A DNA stretch of 64,000 bases from Hephaestia mangrovi. GTDB lineage: Bacteria > Pseudomonadota > Alphaproteobacteria > Sphingomonadales > Sphingomonadaceae. The notes below the pieces were generated by a model. The model saw only the letters and a list, made by a program, of their open reading frames with translations. It was not told the DNA's origin and ran no database searches. The number at the start of each line of letters is the position of its first letter. Positions within the stretch are counted from its first letter, which is position 1. The stretch is taken from positions 124,001-188,000 of the forward strand of contig NZ_JAINVU010000001.1 of NCBI RefSeq assembly GCF_019880555.1, read 5' to 3'. The position numbers and the translations under genes are program-made. This document shows, piece after piece, positions 17,503 through 26,076 of the stretch.

Positions 17503-17812
17503 TAGTTCAACGCCACGCGAATCAGCATGGAGCGGATCGGTAACATCGATTCCCAGGTGCGGGATCATCTCGGCGTCTCCTGTGGGACGTGACGGGATAA
17601 AAAGTGCGGGCAGCCCGAGGCTTTTCACCGCAAGCCATCGCGGTTCTCGGGAGGTCGCCACGGTTCGCCCGAGTTTGCCACAGCTTGCCGTGATAGGCCT
17701 GGAGGGTACGTAAGTGTATCTAGAGGCATCATAAAGGTAGTTGCGCGCCGGATGCAGGTCGGGGATTCTGTCTCGGGGAGTGTCGTTCAACCCAGAAGAT
17801 GGAACCTTGCTC
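17503..17812. other. Intergenic stretch, no gene recognised
   Basis: About 310 bases between the toxin promoter and alpA. A leftward open frame covers it but lacks family motifs and overlaps the alpA region, so I do not call it. It should hold the alpA promoter and perhaps the distal boundary of the integrated element. I found no copy of the tRNA-Glu 3' end here. Confidence 0.35.
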
Positions 17813-18016
17813 GTGACCAACCCGGAAAGGATCATTCGCTTGCGGACAGTGCTCGATCGCACCGGCCTGTCCCGCACCACTCTCTATCGCAAGATCGGCG
17901 AAGGCACGTTCCCGCGTCAGGTGCCGATCAGCATCCACGGTGCCGGCTGGTATGAATCCGCCATCAACCGCTGGATCGCCAACCCGGCCGGCTATTCCGA
18001 GGATCGCGCCGATTGA
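17813..18016 (+). CDS. AlpA-family excisionase/regulator
   Basis: 67-residue AlpA protein: IIRLRTVLDRTGLSRTTLYRKIGEGTFPRQVPI, then GWYESAINRWI. This is the MerR-like winged helix of phage and satellite excisionases, which switch integrase expression or help excision. GTG at 17813 is taken as the start (M-TNPERIIRL); the frame is open upstream without a better site. It is convergent with the integrase gene, 12 bases between stops, forming the core of a P4-like satellite or island. Confidence 0.82.
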   Translation: MTNPERIIRLRTVLDRTGLSRTTLYRKIGEGTFPRQVPISIHGAGWYESAINRWIANPAGYSEDRAD

Positions 18017-18028
18017 GGCAGGGCCGGG

Positions 18029-19261
18029 CTATTGCCCGGCCTTCACCTTGCGGAACTTGCCCTTGATGACCTTCGCGCCGCCGCGAAGGAAATCGAGATG
18101 ATCGGACCAATGCTGCATCATACGGACGCGCTCGTCCCAATATTCGCCGCGCGTATAGGCACGACGCACGGCGTTGTTGTCCTGATGGGCAAGCTGGCGT
18201 TCGATCGCATCGGGATGCCACAGACCCATCTCGTTCAAGAGTGTCGCTGCCATCGCCCGGAAGCCGTGGCCGGTCATCTCGTCCTGCGCATAGCCCATGC
18301 GGCGTAGCGCCGCGTTGATGGTGTTCTCCGACATCGGCCGATCGACCGAACGCAGCGACGGGAACAGGAAGCGGCTATAGTCGGCGTCATGCTCGATGGT
18401 TTCGAGGATGGCGAGCGCCTGGCGGGAGAGGGGGATGATGTGCGGTCGGCGCATCTTGGTCTTGTGCGGCGGGATCGTCCACAGCGCCTTATCGAAATTG
18501 AAGTCGGCCCATTCCGCATGGCGCAGCTCGCCCGGCCGCACGAATACATGCGGCAACAGGCGAAGCGCCGCCTTGGTGTTGGTATGTCCCTCGAATGCTT
18601 CGATCGCGCGAAGTAGCCCGCCCGCCTCATTGGCGCTGGTGATCGCCGCGCGATGGACGGGCTGGGGAGCGATCAGCGCCCCGCGCAGATCGGCAGCAAC
18701 GTCCCGCTCGGCGCGGGCGGTGGCGATCGCGTAGCGGAGTACCTGGCTACATGTGCTGCGCAGCCGCTTCGCCGTCTCATACTTGCCCTTGCCCTCCATC
18801 TTGCGGAGCATCACCAATAACTCCTGCGCGGAGATGGCTGCGATCGGGCGCTTGCCGATCGAGGCATTGATGAAGTCGAGAAGCCAGTGCAGCTTTTTCA
18901 TGGTGGCGGCGGAGCGGCCCTCGCGCTCGACCTTCAGCAGCCATTCGTCGGCGACCGCCTTGAAGCTGTTGGACGCGGCGATCGTCGCGGCGATGCGCTC
19001 AAGCTTGATCTGCTCGCCGGGATCGTCGCCGCGCGCCAAAACCTTGCGGGCCGCGTCGCGCTGCTCGCGGGCTTCGGCAAGGCCGGTATCGGGATAGACG
19101 CCGAACGCCAGCGTCTTCTGCTTGCCGAGATAGCGGTAGTTCATCCGCCAATAGCGTGCGCCTTTGGGCGTCACGAGCAGGAATAACCCGTCGCTGTCGG
19201 TGAGCTTATAGGGCTTGGCGCGGCCTTTGGCGTTCCTGATAGCAACAGCGGTCAAGGCCAT
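18029..19261 (-). CDS. Tyrosine recombinase integrase (P4 type)
   Basis: 410-residue site-specific recombinase. Residues 1-90 are the arm-binding domain (DUF4102-like: YKLTDSDGLFLLVTPKGARYW, KTLAFGVYPD). The core-binding SAM-like domain follows, then the catalytic domain with Arg in VRPGELRHAEW, Lys in HKTKMRRPHIIPLS, HGFR in MTGHGFRAMAATLLNE, and His then Tyr in LAHQDNNAVRRAYTRGEY. All five catalytic positions are present, so the enzyme looks functional. It is transcribed away from tRNA-Glu, whose 3' end is 165 bases upstream, the usual attachment arrangement. Confidence 0.94.
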   Translation of the reverse strand: MALTAVAIRNAKGRAKPYKLTDSDGLFLLVTPKGARYWRMNYRYLGKQKTLAFGVYPDTGLAEAREQRDAARKVLARGDDPGEQIKLERIAATIAASNSFKAVADEWLLKVEREGRSAATMKKLHWLLDFINASIGKRPIAAISAQELLVMLRKMEGKGKYETAKRLRSTCSQVLRYAIATARAERDVAADLRGALIAPQPVHRAAITSANEAGGLLRAIEAFEGHTNTKAALRLLPHVFVRPGELRHAEWADFNFDKALWTIPPHKTKMRRPHIIPLSRQALAILETIEHDADYSRFLFPSLRSVDRPMSENTINAALRRMGYAQDEMTGHGFRAMAATLLNEMGLWHPDAIERQLAHQDNNAVRRAYTRGEYWDERVRMMQHWSDHLDFLRGGAKVIKGKFRKVKAGQ

Positions 19262-19263
19262 GA

Positions 19264-19364
19264 TGGTATCTCCCGTCAGGGGAGGGCTGCGCTACCATCA
19301 GATATACCATCAAACTGCTGGTATGTGGTGGTATCCAGCCGCTCCGAATGAGACGGTTATACCA
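19264..19364. repeat. Six TGGTA/TACCA repeats between integrase and tRNA-Glu
   Basis: TGGTA occurs at 19264-19268, 19319-19323 and 19329-19333, and its complement TACCA at 19293-19297, 19305-19309 and 19360-19364. Most copies extend to ATACCAT/ATGGTAT-like octamers. They fill the intergenic space between the integrase start and its attachment tRNA, so they are candidates for integrase arm-type sites or for AlpA/integrase autoregulation. Confidence 0.5.
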
Positions 19365-19425
19365 CATAAAAACCGCAGAAAACAGCCATTTATGGCATCT
19401 TCTGGCACCCGCTGGGAGTGCTTGT

Positions 19426-19501
19426 TGGTGACCCCTACGGGACTCGAACCCGTGTTTTCGCCGTGAGAGGGCGACGTCCTAGACCGCTAGACGAAGGGGC
19501 C
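19426..19501 (-). tRNA. tRNA-Glu (CTC anticodon)
   Basis: Read on the minus strand: the 5' acceptor strand GGCCCCT pairs with AGGGGTC at the 3' side. The D arm has TCTAGCGGTCTAGGA. The anticodon stem CGCC/GGCG encloses the loop CTCTCAC with anticodon CTC. The T arm is CGGGTTCGAGTCCCG, and CCA is encoded. Its 3' half faces the integrase gene and is the likely attB of the neighbouring element. Confidence 0.95.
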
Positions 19502-19581
19502 AATTTTTGGAAGGCCGCGCCTTAGAACGGCGGCAGCAGTGCGTCAAGCGCCGTCGCATCCGTTGTCCGTCGCGGGGGCCC

Positions 19582-19608
19582 GAGGCACCGATTCGTGCCT
19601 CTTTTTTT
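19582..19608 (+). terminator. Rightward hairpin with T-run at the 3' end of aroG
   Basis: Stem GAGGCAC at 19582-19588 with GTGCCTC at 19595-19601, 6-base loop, then seven T. The T-run follows the hairpin on the plus strand, so it would stop rightward transcription. The leftward aroG transcript meets it in the wrong polarity. Confidence 0.6.
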
Positions 19609-19611
19609 CTC

Positions 19612-20985
19612 TCAGGCAGCCGCCTTCTTGCGTTCCGCCATCTCGCGATTGAGCATTTCGGCCAGCAGGAAAGCCAGCTCCAGGCTCTGGCTCGCGTTCA
19701 GGCGCGGGTCGCAATGCGTGTGATAACGATCGGCCAGGCTCTGCTCGGTGACGGCGACCGCGCCACCGGTACATTCGGTGACGTTCTGGCCGGTCATCTC
19801 GGCATGGATGCCGCCGGCGATGCTGCCCTCGGCGCGATGCACGGCGAAGAAGCCGCGCACCTCGGCGAGGATGCGCTCGAACGGCCGCGTCTTGTAGCCA
19901 TTGGCCGCCTTGATGACGTTGCCGTGCATCGGATCGCAGCTCCACACTACCGGATGGCCCTCGCGCAGCACCGCGCGGACCAGCTTGGGCAGGCCCGCCT
20001 CGATCTTCTCATGACCATAGCGCGTGATCAGCGTCATGCGGCCGGGCACGCGCGCCGGATTGAGCGTATCCAGCATCCTGAGCAGCTCGTCGGGCTCGAG
20101 GCTCGGCCCGCATTTGACGCCGATCGGGTTGCCGATGCCGCGCAGGAACTCGACATGCGCCGAGCCAGTGAAGCGCGTGCGGTCGCCGATCCACAGGAAA
20201 TGCGCCGAGGTGTCGTACCAGTCGCCGGTCAGGCTGTCCTGCCGGGTCAGTGCCTGCTCGTAAGGCAGCAGCAGCGCCTCGTGGCTGGTATAGAATTGGG
20301 TCGCCGAAAGCTGCGGCACGCTATCGGCGTTGATGCCGCACGCGTGCATGAACTCCAGCGCGTCGCCGATCCGGTCGGCGGTCTCGGCATATTTCTTCGC
20401 CCATGGGCTGCGGCCCATGAAATCGTGCGTCCAGCGATGCACCTGATGGAGGTTGGCATATCCCCCTTGCGCGAACGCGCGCAGCAGGTTCAGCGTCGCC
20501 GCGCTTTGCGAATAGGCGCGCAACATCCGCTGCGGGTCGGGTGTCCGTGCCTCGGGCGTAAAGGCGATGTCGTTGACGTTGTCGCCGCGATAGCTCGGCA
20601 GCTCGACGCCGTCGATCGTCTCGGTCGGCGCCGAGCGCGGCTTGGCGAACTGGCCCGCCATGCGGCCGAGCTTCACCACCGGCAGCTTCGAGGCATAGGT
20701 GAGCACCACCGCCATTTGCAGGATCACCCGGAAGGTGTCGCGGATGTTGTTGGGGTGGAATTCGGCGAAAGACTCGGCGCAATCGCCGCCCTGCAGCAGG
20801 AACGCCTTGCCGGCGGCGACATCGGCCAGCGCCTCTGTCAGGTTGCGCGCTTCGCCGGCAAAGACCAGCGGCGGGAAGCTGCCGAGCTGGGTCGTCGCCG
20901 CGTCGAGCGCGGCGGCGTCGGGATAGTCGGGCAGCTGGCGGGCTTCGGCCTTCGTCCAGCTTTCGGGGGCCCATTTCGCGGCCAT
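19612..20985 (-). CDS. aroG: Class II DAHP synthase (3-deoxy-7-phosphoheptulonate synthase)
   Basis: 457-residue class II (plant-like) enzyme that condenses phosphoenolpyruvate and erythrose 4-phosphate, the first step of the shikimate pathway, in the cytoplasm. ATG at 20985 ([20 protein letters not shown]) follows AAGGAACC. Family hallmarks: [15 protein letters not shown] (metal-binding Cys), [48 protein letters not shown], and the C-terminal [21 protein letters not shown] and HCDPRLN. Length fits the class. It is a single gene, with GNAT gene bcerS upstream on the same strand. Confidence 0.97.
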   Translation of the reverse strand: MAAKWAPESWTKAEARQLPDYPDAAALDAATTQLGSFPPLVFAGEARNLTEALADVAAGKAFLLQGGDCAESFAEFHPNNIRDTFRVILQMAVVLTYASKLPVVKLGRMAGQFAKPRSAPTETIDGVELPSYRGDNVNDIAFTPEARTPDPQRMLRAYSQSAATLNLLRAFAQGGYANLHQVHRWTHDFMGRSPWAKKYAETADRIGDALEFMHACGINADSVPQLSATQFYTSHEALLLPYEQALTRQDSLTGDWYDTSAHFLWIGDRTRFTGSAHVEFLRGIGNPIGVKCGPSLEPDELLRMLDTLNPARVPGRMTLITRYGHEKIEAGLPKLVRAVLREGHPVVWSCDPMHGNVIKAANGYKTRPFERILAEVRGFFAVHRAEGSIAGGIHAEMTGQNVTECTGGAVAVTEQSLADRYHTHCDPRLNASQSLELAFLLAEMLNREMAERKKAAA

Positions 20986-21117
20986 GGTTCCTTGCCTTGT
21001 CGTCAAAAAGAGCAATTTCCATGCGTCAGGCGGCGCCCGAACGCAATCAAGGAAAATTGTCGAGCGTGATCGATCCGGTTGCGCGTCGGGCGGGGCACGG
21101 CGCCGCCCGCGGCCCGA

Positions 21118-22272
21118 TCACAGCGCCTTTTGATAGATTTGATAGACCTTGTTGATCCGGCTCTCGATCGCATCGGCAATCGCGTTCATTCCCTGATTGT
21201 CGTCGAGGATCCAGCCGATCTCGCCGCGGCTGGCGCCATAGCGGGAAACGGACGCGCGGCGGATATATTCGATCATCATGAAGGCCAGCTGGCTCGCCAT
21301 GCGCGAAGCCTGCAATTCCTTGACGACGCCCATCAGCGGCACCCGCATCGTCCGCACCTTGGGGCGGCGCAGCCACAGCAGCAGCTTGGCCCAGCCGAAC
21401 GGCAGCAGGTTGCCGTTGAGCGGCCTGATCGCCTCATTGAGGTCGGGCAGCGTGATCATGAACGCCACCGGCTTGCCGTCGAGTTCGGCGATGCGGATCA
21501 GGTCGTTAAACACGATCGGCTTCAGCTTCACGCCGACGTCGTCGATTTCGGGCTGGGTCAGCGGTACGAAGCCCCAATTGTCCGACCATGCGTCGTTCAG
21601 GATCGCGAGGATGATCGCCGCTTCCTCGTCGAATTTCGACTTGTCGACCTCGCGGATGTTGATGCGCGGATTCTTTTCGCCCGATTTGATGATCCGGTTG
21701 ATCAGCGGCGGAAATTCCTGGCTGATGTCGAGATCGTAGGTGACCAGCTGCTTGACCGGTGCGTAGCCCGCGCCTTCGATCCAGCCGCGATATTCGGGCT
21801 TGGCGTGGCCCATCATCACCGTCGGCGGATGGTCATAGCCTTGGATCAAAAGCCCGGGTTCTTCCCAGATCGACATGCTGATCGGGCCGATCACGCGGGT
21901 CATCCCCTGGTCGCGCAGCCATTGTTCGGCGGTTGCGATCAGCGCCTGGCCGATGCCTTCATTCTCCGCGTCGAACAGGCCGAACTGGCCGCAGCCGGAG
22001 CCGAATCCCTTATCGACCGGCATGGTCAGCGCCAGCGTGTCGATATGCGCCGAGATGCGCCCGACGACGCGGCCATCCTGCTCGGCGAGGAACAATTGCG
22101 CCTTGGCATGGCTGAACCAGCCGTTCTTTTCCGGCGTGATGAGGCCCAGGGCTTCGCCCTTGAGCGGCGGCACCCAATTGGGGTCATCCTTGTAAAGCCG
22201 GAACGGCAGATCGACGAATTTCTTGCGATCGGCCTTGCTGTCGATCGGGCGGATGGTGAGCGTGCTGGTCAC
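21118..22272 (-). CDS. GNAT-fold N-acyltransferase, candidate bacterial ceramide synthase
   Basis: 384-residue acyltransferase. GTG at 22272 is chosen because AGGAG lies 9 bases upstream; the open frame extends to 22329 with no site. It opens TSTLTIRPIDSKADRKKFVD, then LPFRLYKDDPNWVPPL, and has a GNAT core around FGLFDAENEGIGQALI and AEQWLRDQGMTRVIGP. In Caulobacter the GNAT-type bCerS, encoded near spt, N-acylates the sphingoid base or its keto form to make ceramide. Size, GNAT fold and location in the same region as spt, acp and cerR support that role here. The assignment is by context and resemblance; a generic N-acetyltransferase is the alternative. Confidence 0.65.
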   Translation of the reverse strand: MTSTLTIRPIDSKADRKKFVDLPFRLYKDDPNWVPPLKGEALGLITPEKNGWFSHAKAQLFLAEQDGRVVGRISAHIDTLALTMPVDKGFGSGCGQFGLFDAENEGIGQALIATAEQWLRDQGMTRVIGPISMSIWEEPGLLIQGYDHPPTVMMGHAKPEYRGWIEGAGYAPVKQLVTYDLDISQEFPPLINRIIKSGEKNPRINIREVDKSKFDEEAAIILAILNDAWSDNWGFVPLTQPEIDDVGVKLKPIVFNDLIRIAELDGKPVAFMITLPDLNEAIRPLNGNLLPFGWAKLLLWLRRPKVRTMRVPLMGVVKELQASRMASQLAFMMIEYIRRASVSRYGASRGEIGWILDDNQGMNAIADAIESRINKVYQIYQKAL

Positions 22273-22375
22273 GGGCGTAGGCTCCTGAAGCGTGCCGCGT
22301 GCCTTCCCCGCGCGCGCCGCCGCTGTCAAGGCGATCGGGAAACTGCGTATCTGTGATCGAGGATACGGCCTGTAA

Positions 22376-23515
22376 ATGCCACCAATTAGCCACTATCTGC
22401 AGGCAATGGACCGCGCCATGGATAAAGCCCTTCGTCTCGATCGTGCTTCGGCAGCGCCCGGTGTGGATGCGCCTGCGCGTCCCGATCGGATGCTCGACGA
22501 CAAGGCGATGCTGCGTACCGCGGCAGAGCTGACGCGCGAGCTCAACACGCCGAGCCCGACGATCTATTGGGCCGATCTGCTTGCCTCGTGCGTGGTCGGT
22601 TACGGCGCGCTGGCCGCGGCGTTCCTGGCGCCGACGCTGGGCTGGACGATCGTCGCCGGCGTCGTCGCCGTGCTCGGCCTCTATCGCGCGATGAGCTTCA
22701 TTCATGAGCTGACGCATGTGAAGCACGCTGCGCTGCCCGGCTTCCGGCTCGGCTGGAATGTGCTGGTCGGCGTGCCGCTGTTGATTCCGTCCTTCATGTA
22801 TGAAGGGGTCCACAACCTTCATCACGCCCGCACGCGCTACGGCACCGCGGAGGATCCCGAATATCTGCCGCTCGCGCTGATGAAGCCGTGGAGCCTGCCG
22901 CTGTTCATCCTCGTCTCGGCGCTGGCGCCGGTGGCGCTATTGTTCCGCTATGCCGTCCTGTCGCCGCTGTCGGCGCTGATCCCGGCGCTGCGGCGCGTGG
23001 TGGTCGAGCGTTATTCGGCGCTGTCGATCAATCCCGCGTTCCGCCGCCGCCCGCCCGAAGGGGCGTTCAAGGCGCAATGGCGCCGGATCGAGATCGCTGC
23101 CAGCCTGTGGGGCATCGCGCTGATCGCGCTGGTCGCGACCGGCATCGTGCCGCTCCGGTGGTTCGTGATCTTCCTCGTGGTCGCCTCGGGCGTTGCCGTC
23201 ATCAACCAGTTGCGCACGCTGGTCGCGCACCTTTGGGAGAATGAGGGCGAGCCGATGAGCGTCACCGCGCAATATCTCGATACCGTCAATGTCCCGCCGC
23301 CAGCGACGCTGCCGGCGTTATGGGCGCCGGTCGGCTTGCGCTATCACGCGCTGCATCATTTGCTGCCCGGTGTGCCGTATCATGCGCTCGGCGAGGCGCA
23401 CCGCCGCATCACCGCCGCGCTCGAGCCGGGATCGCCCTATCACAAGGCGAGCTATGCCGGGATGTTCGGGCTGGTCGTGAAGATCGGCCGATCGACGATG
23501 ATCGCGCGTCGGTAA
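22376..23515 (+). CDS. Membrane fatty-acid desaturase/hydroxylase
   Basis: 379-residue integral membrane di-iron enzyme with the three histidine boxes HELTHVKH, HNLHHAR and HALHH in the expected order, and hydrophobic segments between them (for example ASCVVGYGALAAAFLAPTLGW). It is divergent from the candidate ceramide synthase (103 bases between starts). In this sphingolipid neighbourhood it may desaturate or hydroxylate the sphingoid base or the acyl chain, but a phospholipid acyl desaturase is equally consistent with the motifs. The start at 22376 is uncertain; in-frame ATGs occur at 22406 and 22418. Confidence 0.85.
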   Translation: MPPISHYLQAMDRAMDKALRLDRASAAPGVDAPARPDRMLDDKAMLRTAAELTRELNTPSPTIYWADLLASCVVGYGALAAAFLAPTLGWTIVAGVVAVLGLYRAMSFIHELTHVKHAALPGFRLGWNVLVGVPLLIPSFMYEGVHNLHHARTRYGTAEDPEYLPLALMKPWSLPLFILVSALAPVALLFRYAVLSPLSALIPALRRVVVERYSALSINPAFRRRPPEGAFKAQWRRIEIAASLWGIALIALVATGIVPLRWFVIFLVVASGVAVINQLRTLVAHLWENEGEPMSVTAQYLDTVNVPPPATLPALWAPVGLRYHALHHLLPGVPYHALGEAHRRITAALEPGSPYHKASYAGMFGLVVKIGRSTMIARR

Positions 23516-23702
23516 GGCGTCGTCGGCGGCTCGTTCTGTCCTCATTTTATCAGAGGGCGACGGGCGGCGGCCTTCCGCGCCCTTATCCCATCTTCCTCGC
23601 ACTGAATTTGGTTCAGTCCATGGTGCGTCGCTGGCATGGGACGCTCGGATTGCGTTGCTTTTTGAACGCTGAACCTCGGTCAGCATAGGGGAGGGGGATG
23701 CC

Positions 23703-24803
23703 CTATTCCTCGGTGCGGATCAGCACCGCTTCACCGATCAGGAAGAACAGCAGGAACGGCGCCCAGGCAGCGAGGAACGGCGGATAGGCGCCGAGATTGC
23801 CCATCGCCAGCGCAAAATTATCGGCGACGAAATAGGCGAAGCCCAGCGCCATGCCGATCACCGCGCGGACGAACAGCTTGCCCGATCGCGCGATGCCGAA
23901 CGCCGCCACCGCCCCCAACAGCGGCATCAGCACCGCCGAGAGCGGGCTCGACAATTTGTGCCACAGCGATCCCTCGAGATCGGTGGTCGGCCGCCCCGCC
24001 GCGCTGAGGTCGCTGATCGCGGACTTGAGCGCCCCGAACGACAGCCCGTCGGCATCGACGCTCGCCAGCGTGAACTGGTCGGGGCGCACGCCGCGGCCGA
24101 TCACCGTCGGCCCTTCGATCAGTTGCTTGCCCGAGGCGACGTCGAACAGCGTTACTTTCGGGCCGATCAGCCAGCCGTCGCCGTCGCGCTGCCCGCGCGG
24201 TGCGGAAACGATACTGATCAGCCGGCCGCCGTCGCGCTGAAACACGCTGATACCGCCGAGTTTCGCCGCATTGCCCTTGCCGCTGATCTGGGTGACCTGG
24301 ATCAGGTCGTCGCCGTCGCGCACCCAGACGTTCGACCGGTCACCGCGATCGACCGGCAGCGGCCCGTAATCGACTGACTGCCATTGATCGAGCGTCGCGG
24401 TCGCGCGTGAGACCACGCGGTCATTGAACACGAAGGAGAAGGCCGCCACCACCAGCGCCGAGACGATCAGCGGCGCGAGCACCTGATGCGCGGACAGGCC
24501 CGATGCCTTGAGCGCGATGATCTCGCTGTTCTGGTTCATCGTCGCCAGCGTGATGATCGTGCCGAGCAGCACCGAGAAGGGCAGCACGAAGGCGATGATC
24601 TGCGGCGCGCGCAGGCCGACATAATGCCACACCTGCTCCTGCCCGTTGCCATGATAGGCGAGGATGTCGCCCGAGGTGCTGAGCAGGTCGAGCGTTTGCA
24701 GGATCAGCACCAGCCCGGCGACGATCACGAACGTGCGCACCAGGAACATCCGCGCCATGTAGATCGATACCGTGCGCGACGGAAAGAAACTGGCGAGCGT
24801 CAT
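23703..24803 (-). CDS. lptG: LptG-like permease of the lipid export ABC system
   Basis: 366-residue permease with six predicted membrane segments: three near the N-terminus (FVIVAGLVLILQTLDLL, IIAFVLPFSVLLGTIITLA, VLAPLIVSALVVAAFSFVF), a periplasmic beta-jellyroll at about residues 125-265, and three at the C-terminus (LMPLLGAVAAFGIA, AVIGMALGFAYFVADNFALA, FLAAWAPFLLFFLIGEAVLI). In most Gram-negatives LptFG with LptB2 extracts LPS from the inner membrane. ATG at 24803 overlaps the lptF stop by 4 bases. Sphingomonads carry glycosphingolipid in place of LPS, so the cargo here may differ. Confidence 0.9.
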   Translation of the reverse strand: MTLASFFPSRTVSIYMARMFLVRTFVIVAGLVLILQTLDLLSTSGDILAYHGNGQEQVWHYVGLRAPQIIAFVLPFSVLLGTIITLATMNQNSEIIALKASGLSAHQVLAPLIVSALVVAAFSFVFNDRVVSRATATLDQWQSVDYGPLPVDRGDRSNVWVRDGDDLIQVTQISGKGNAAKLGGISVFQRDGGRLISIVSAPRGQRDGDGWLIGPKVTLFDVASGKQLIEGPTVIGRGVRPDQFTLASVDADGLSFGALKSAISDLSAAGRPTTDLEGSLWHKLSSPLSAVLMPLLGAVAAFGIARSGKLFVRAVIGMALGFAYFVADNFALAMGNLGAYPPFLAAWAPFLLFFLIGEAVLIRTEE

Positions 24804-25993
24804 GCCGCCTTCCTCCGCCGGAACGGCATGATCCTGCCAATCGCCTTACCCAGCTTGGCGAACCAGCGCTCAAGCGCGCCGATCGGCTGCCCGCCGGGCA
24901 CATAAGCGATCGTGTAATACATCCACAGGATTAGCCCCGCGAACGCAGCGAACGGCCCCCACAGCCCGATGATCGGATTGATCTTGCCGAGCGCGGCGAC
25001 ATCGGCGGCATATTGATTGACCTTGTGATAGGCGACGATCATCACGATCCCCAGGAACACGCCGAGCGCCGAGGTCGATCGCTTGGGCGGCACGCCGAGC
25101 GCGAGCCCCATCATCGGCAACAGGAACATGATGGCCACCTCGACGACGCGGAAATGGAATTCGGCGCGGCTCGATGCGCGCACGTCGGGCGTCACTTTCT
25201 GGTCGTGGCCGTAGAAAGCGAGCTCGGGCAGTGTCAGCTCCAGATTGCGGCCGCCGCGCTGGCGGAAATTCTCGTATTTGGGCAGCGGGATCGGCAAATC
25301 ATGGACACTGAACGTCAGCACGCGCGGCACCTTGAAATTGGGCTCGCTGTCGATCAGCGTCCCGTTGGTCAGCCGGAAGATGATCGTGTCCGGATCGTCG
25401 GTGGCGAGGAACTGCCCGGTTTCGGCCGTCACCGCCAGCCAGCCGCCGTCATCGCTCTTGCGGTGCAGGAAGATGCCGGTCAGCCGGCGCCCCTTGTCCT
25501 CGCTCTTCTCGATGCGCAGCGTCATCTTGCTGCCGAAATTGGTGAATTCGCCGATCTTGATCGAGGCGCCCAGCGCGCCGGTCCTCAGCTCGAAGCGCAG
25601 CCCCTCGTAATTGTAGCGCGCCTTGGGCTGGATGAAGCCGACCACGCCGAGGTTCACGATCGCCAGCACGATCGCATAGAAGAACGGCACCCTGAGCAGC
25701 CGGCCGTAGCTCATGCCCACGCCGCGCATCACGTCGAGTTCGGAGGTGGTCGCCAGCTTGCGGAAGGTGAGCAGCACCCCGAGCAGCAAGCCAATCGGCA
25801 CGCCGAGCCCGAGATATTCGGGCAGCAGGTTGGCGAGCATCCGCCAGATCACGCTGATCGGGCCGCCTTCGTCGGCGACGAACGCGAACAGCTTCTGGAT
25901 GCGATCGAGCACCAGCAGCATCGCGGCGATCGTCAGCGTCGAGAGCAGCGGCACCGCGATCAGCCGGGCCATGTAGCGATCGATCGATTTCAT
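24800..25993 (-). CDS. lptF: LptF-like permease of the lipid export ABC system
   Basis: 397-residue partner of LptG, same topology: N-terminal segments in RLIAVPLLSTLTIAAMLLVL, YLGLGVPIGLLLGVLLTF and VPFFYAIVLAIVNLGVVGF, a jellyroll at about 110-270, and C-terminal segments in VVEVAIMFLLPMMGLALGV, VFLGIVMIVAYHKVNQY and IIGLWGPFAAFAGLILWMYY. The conserved early motif 'RYMARLIAVPL' and 'TSELDVMRGVGMS' (cytoplasmic coupling helix) are visible. Followed directly by lptG. Its C-terminal tail is basic (FRRRKAA). Confidence 0.9.
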   Translation of the reverse strand: MKSIDRYMARLIAVPLLSTLTIAAMLLVLDRIQKLFAFVADEGGPISVIWRMLANLLPEYLGLGVPIGLLLGVLLTFRKLATTSELDVMRGVGMSYGRLLRVPFFYAIVLAIVNLGVVGFIQPKARYNYEGLRFELRTGALGASIKIGEFTNFGSKMTLRIEKSEDKGRRLTGIFLHRKSDDGGWLAVTAETGQFLATDDPDTIIFRLTNGTLIDSEPNFKVPRVLTFSVHDLPIPLPKYENFRQRGGRNLELTLPELAFYGHDQKVTPDVRASSRAEFHFRVVEVAIMFLLPMMGLALGVPPKRSTSALGVFLGIVMIVAYHKVNQYAADVAALGKINPIIGLWGPFAAFAGLILWMYYTIAYVPGGQPIGALERWFAKLGKAIGRIMPFRRRKAA

Positions 25994-26076
25994 GGGCGCT
26001 GGCGGAAACCTTCGGCTGGCGGCGCGGATGCCGGACTCGCCCGGCTATATCGGCGCATTGCCGCGCCGTCAGCCCC

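Noticed and set aside
17503..17812. Leftward open frame across the gap before alpA
   Set aside because: It has no start signal or family motif, and its far end is antisense to alpA.
19507..21069. A 520-codon open frame opposite aroG
   Set aside because: Same antisense artefact; the minus-strand DAHP synthase is unmistakable and the other product has no motif.
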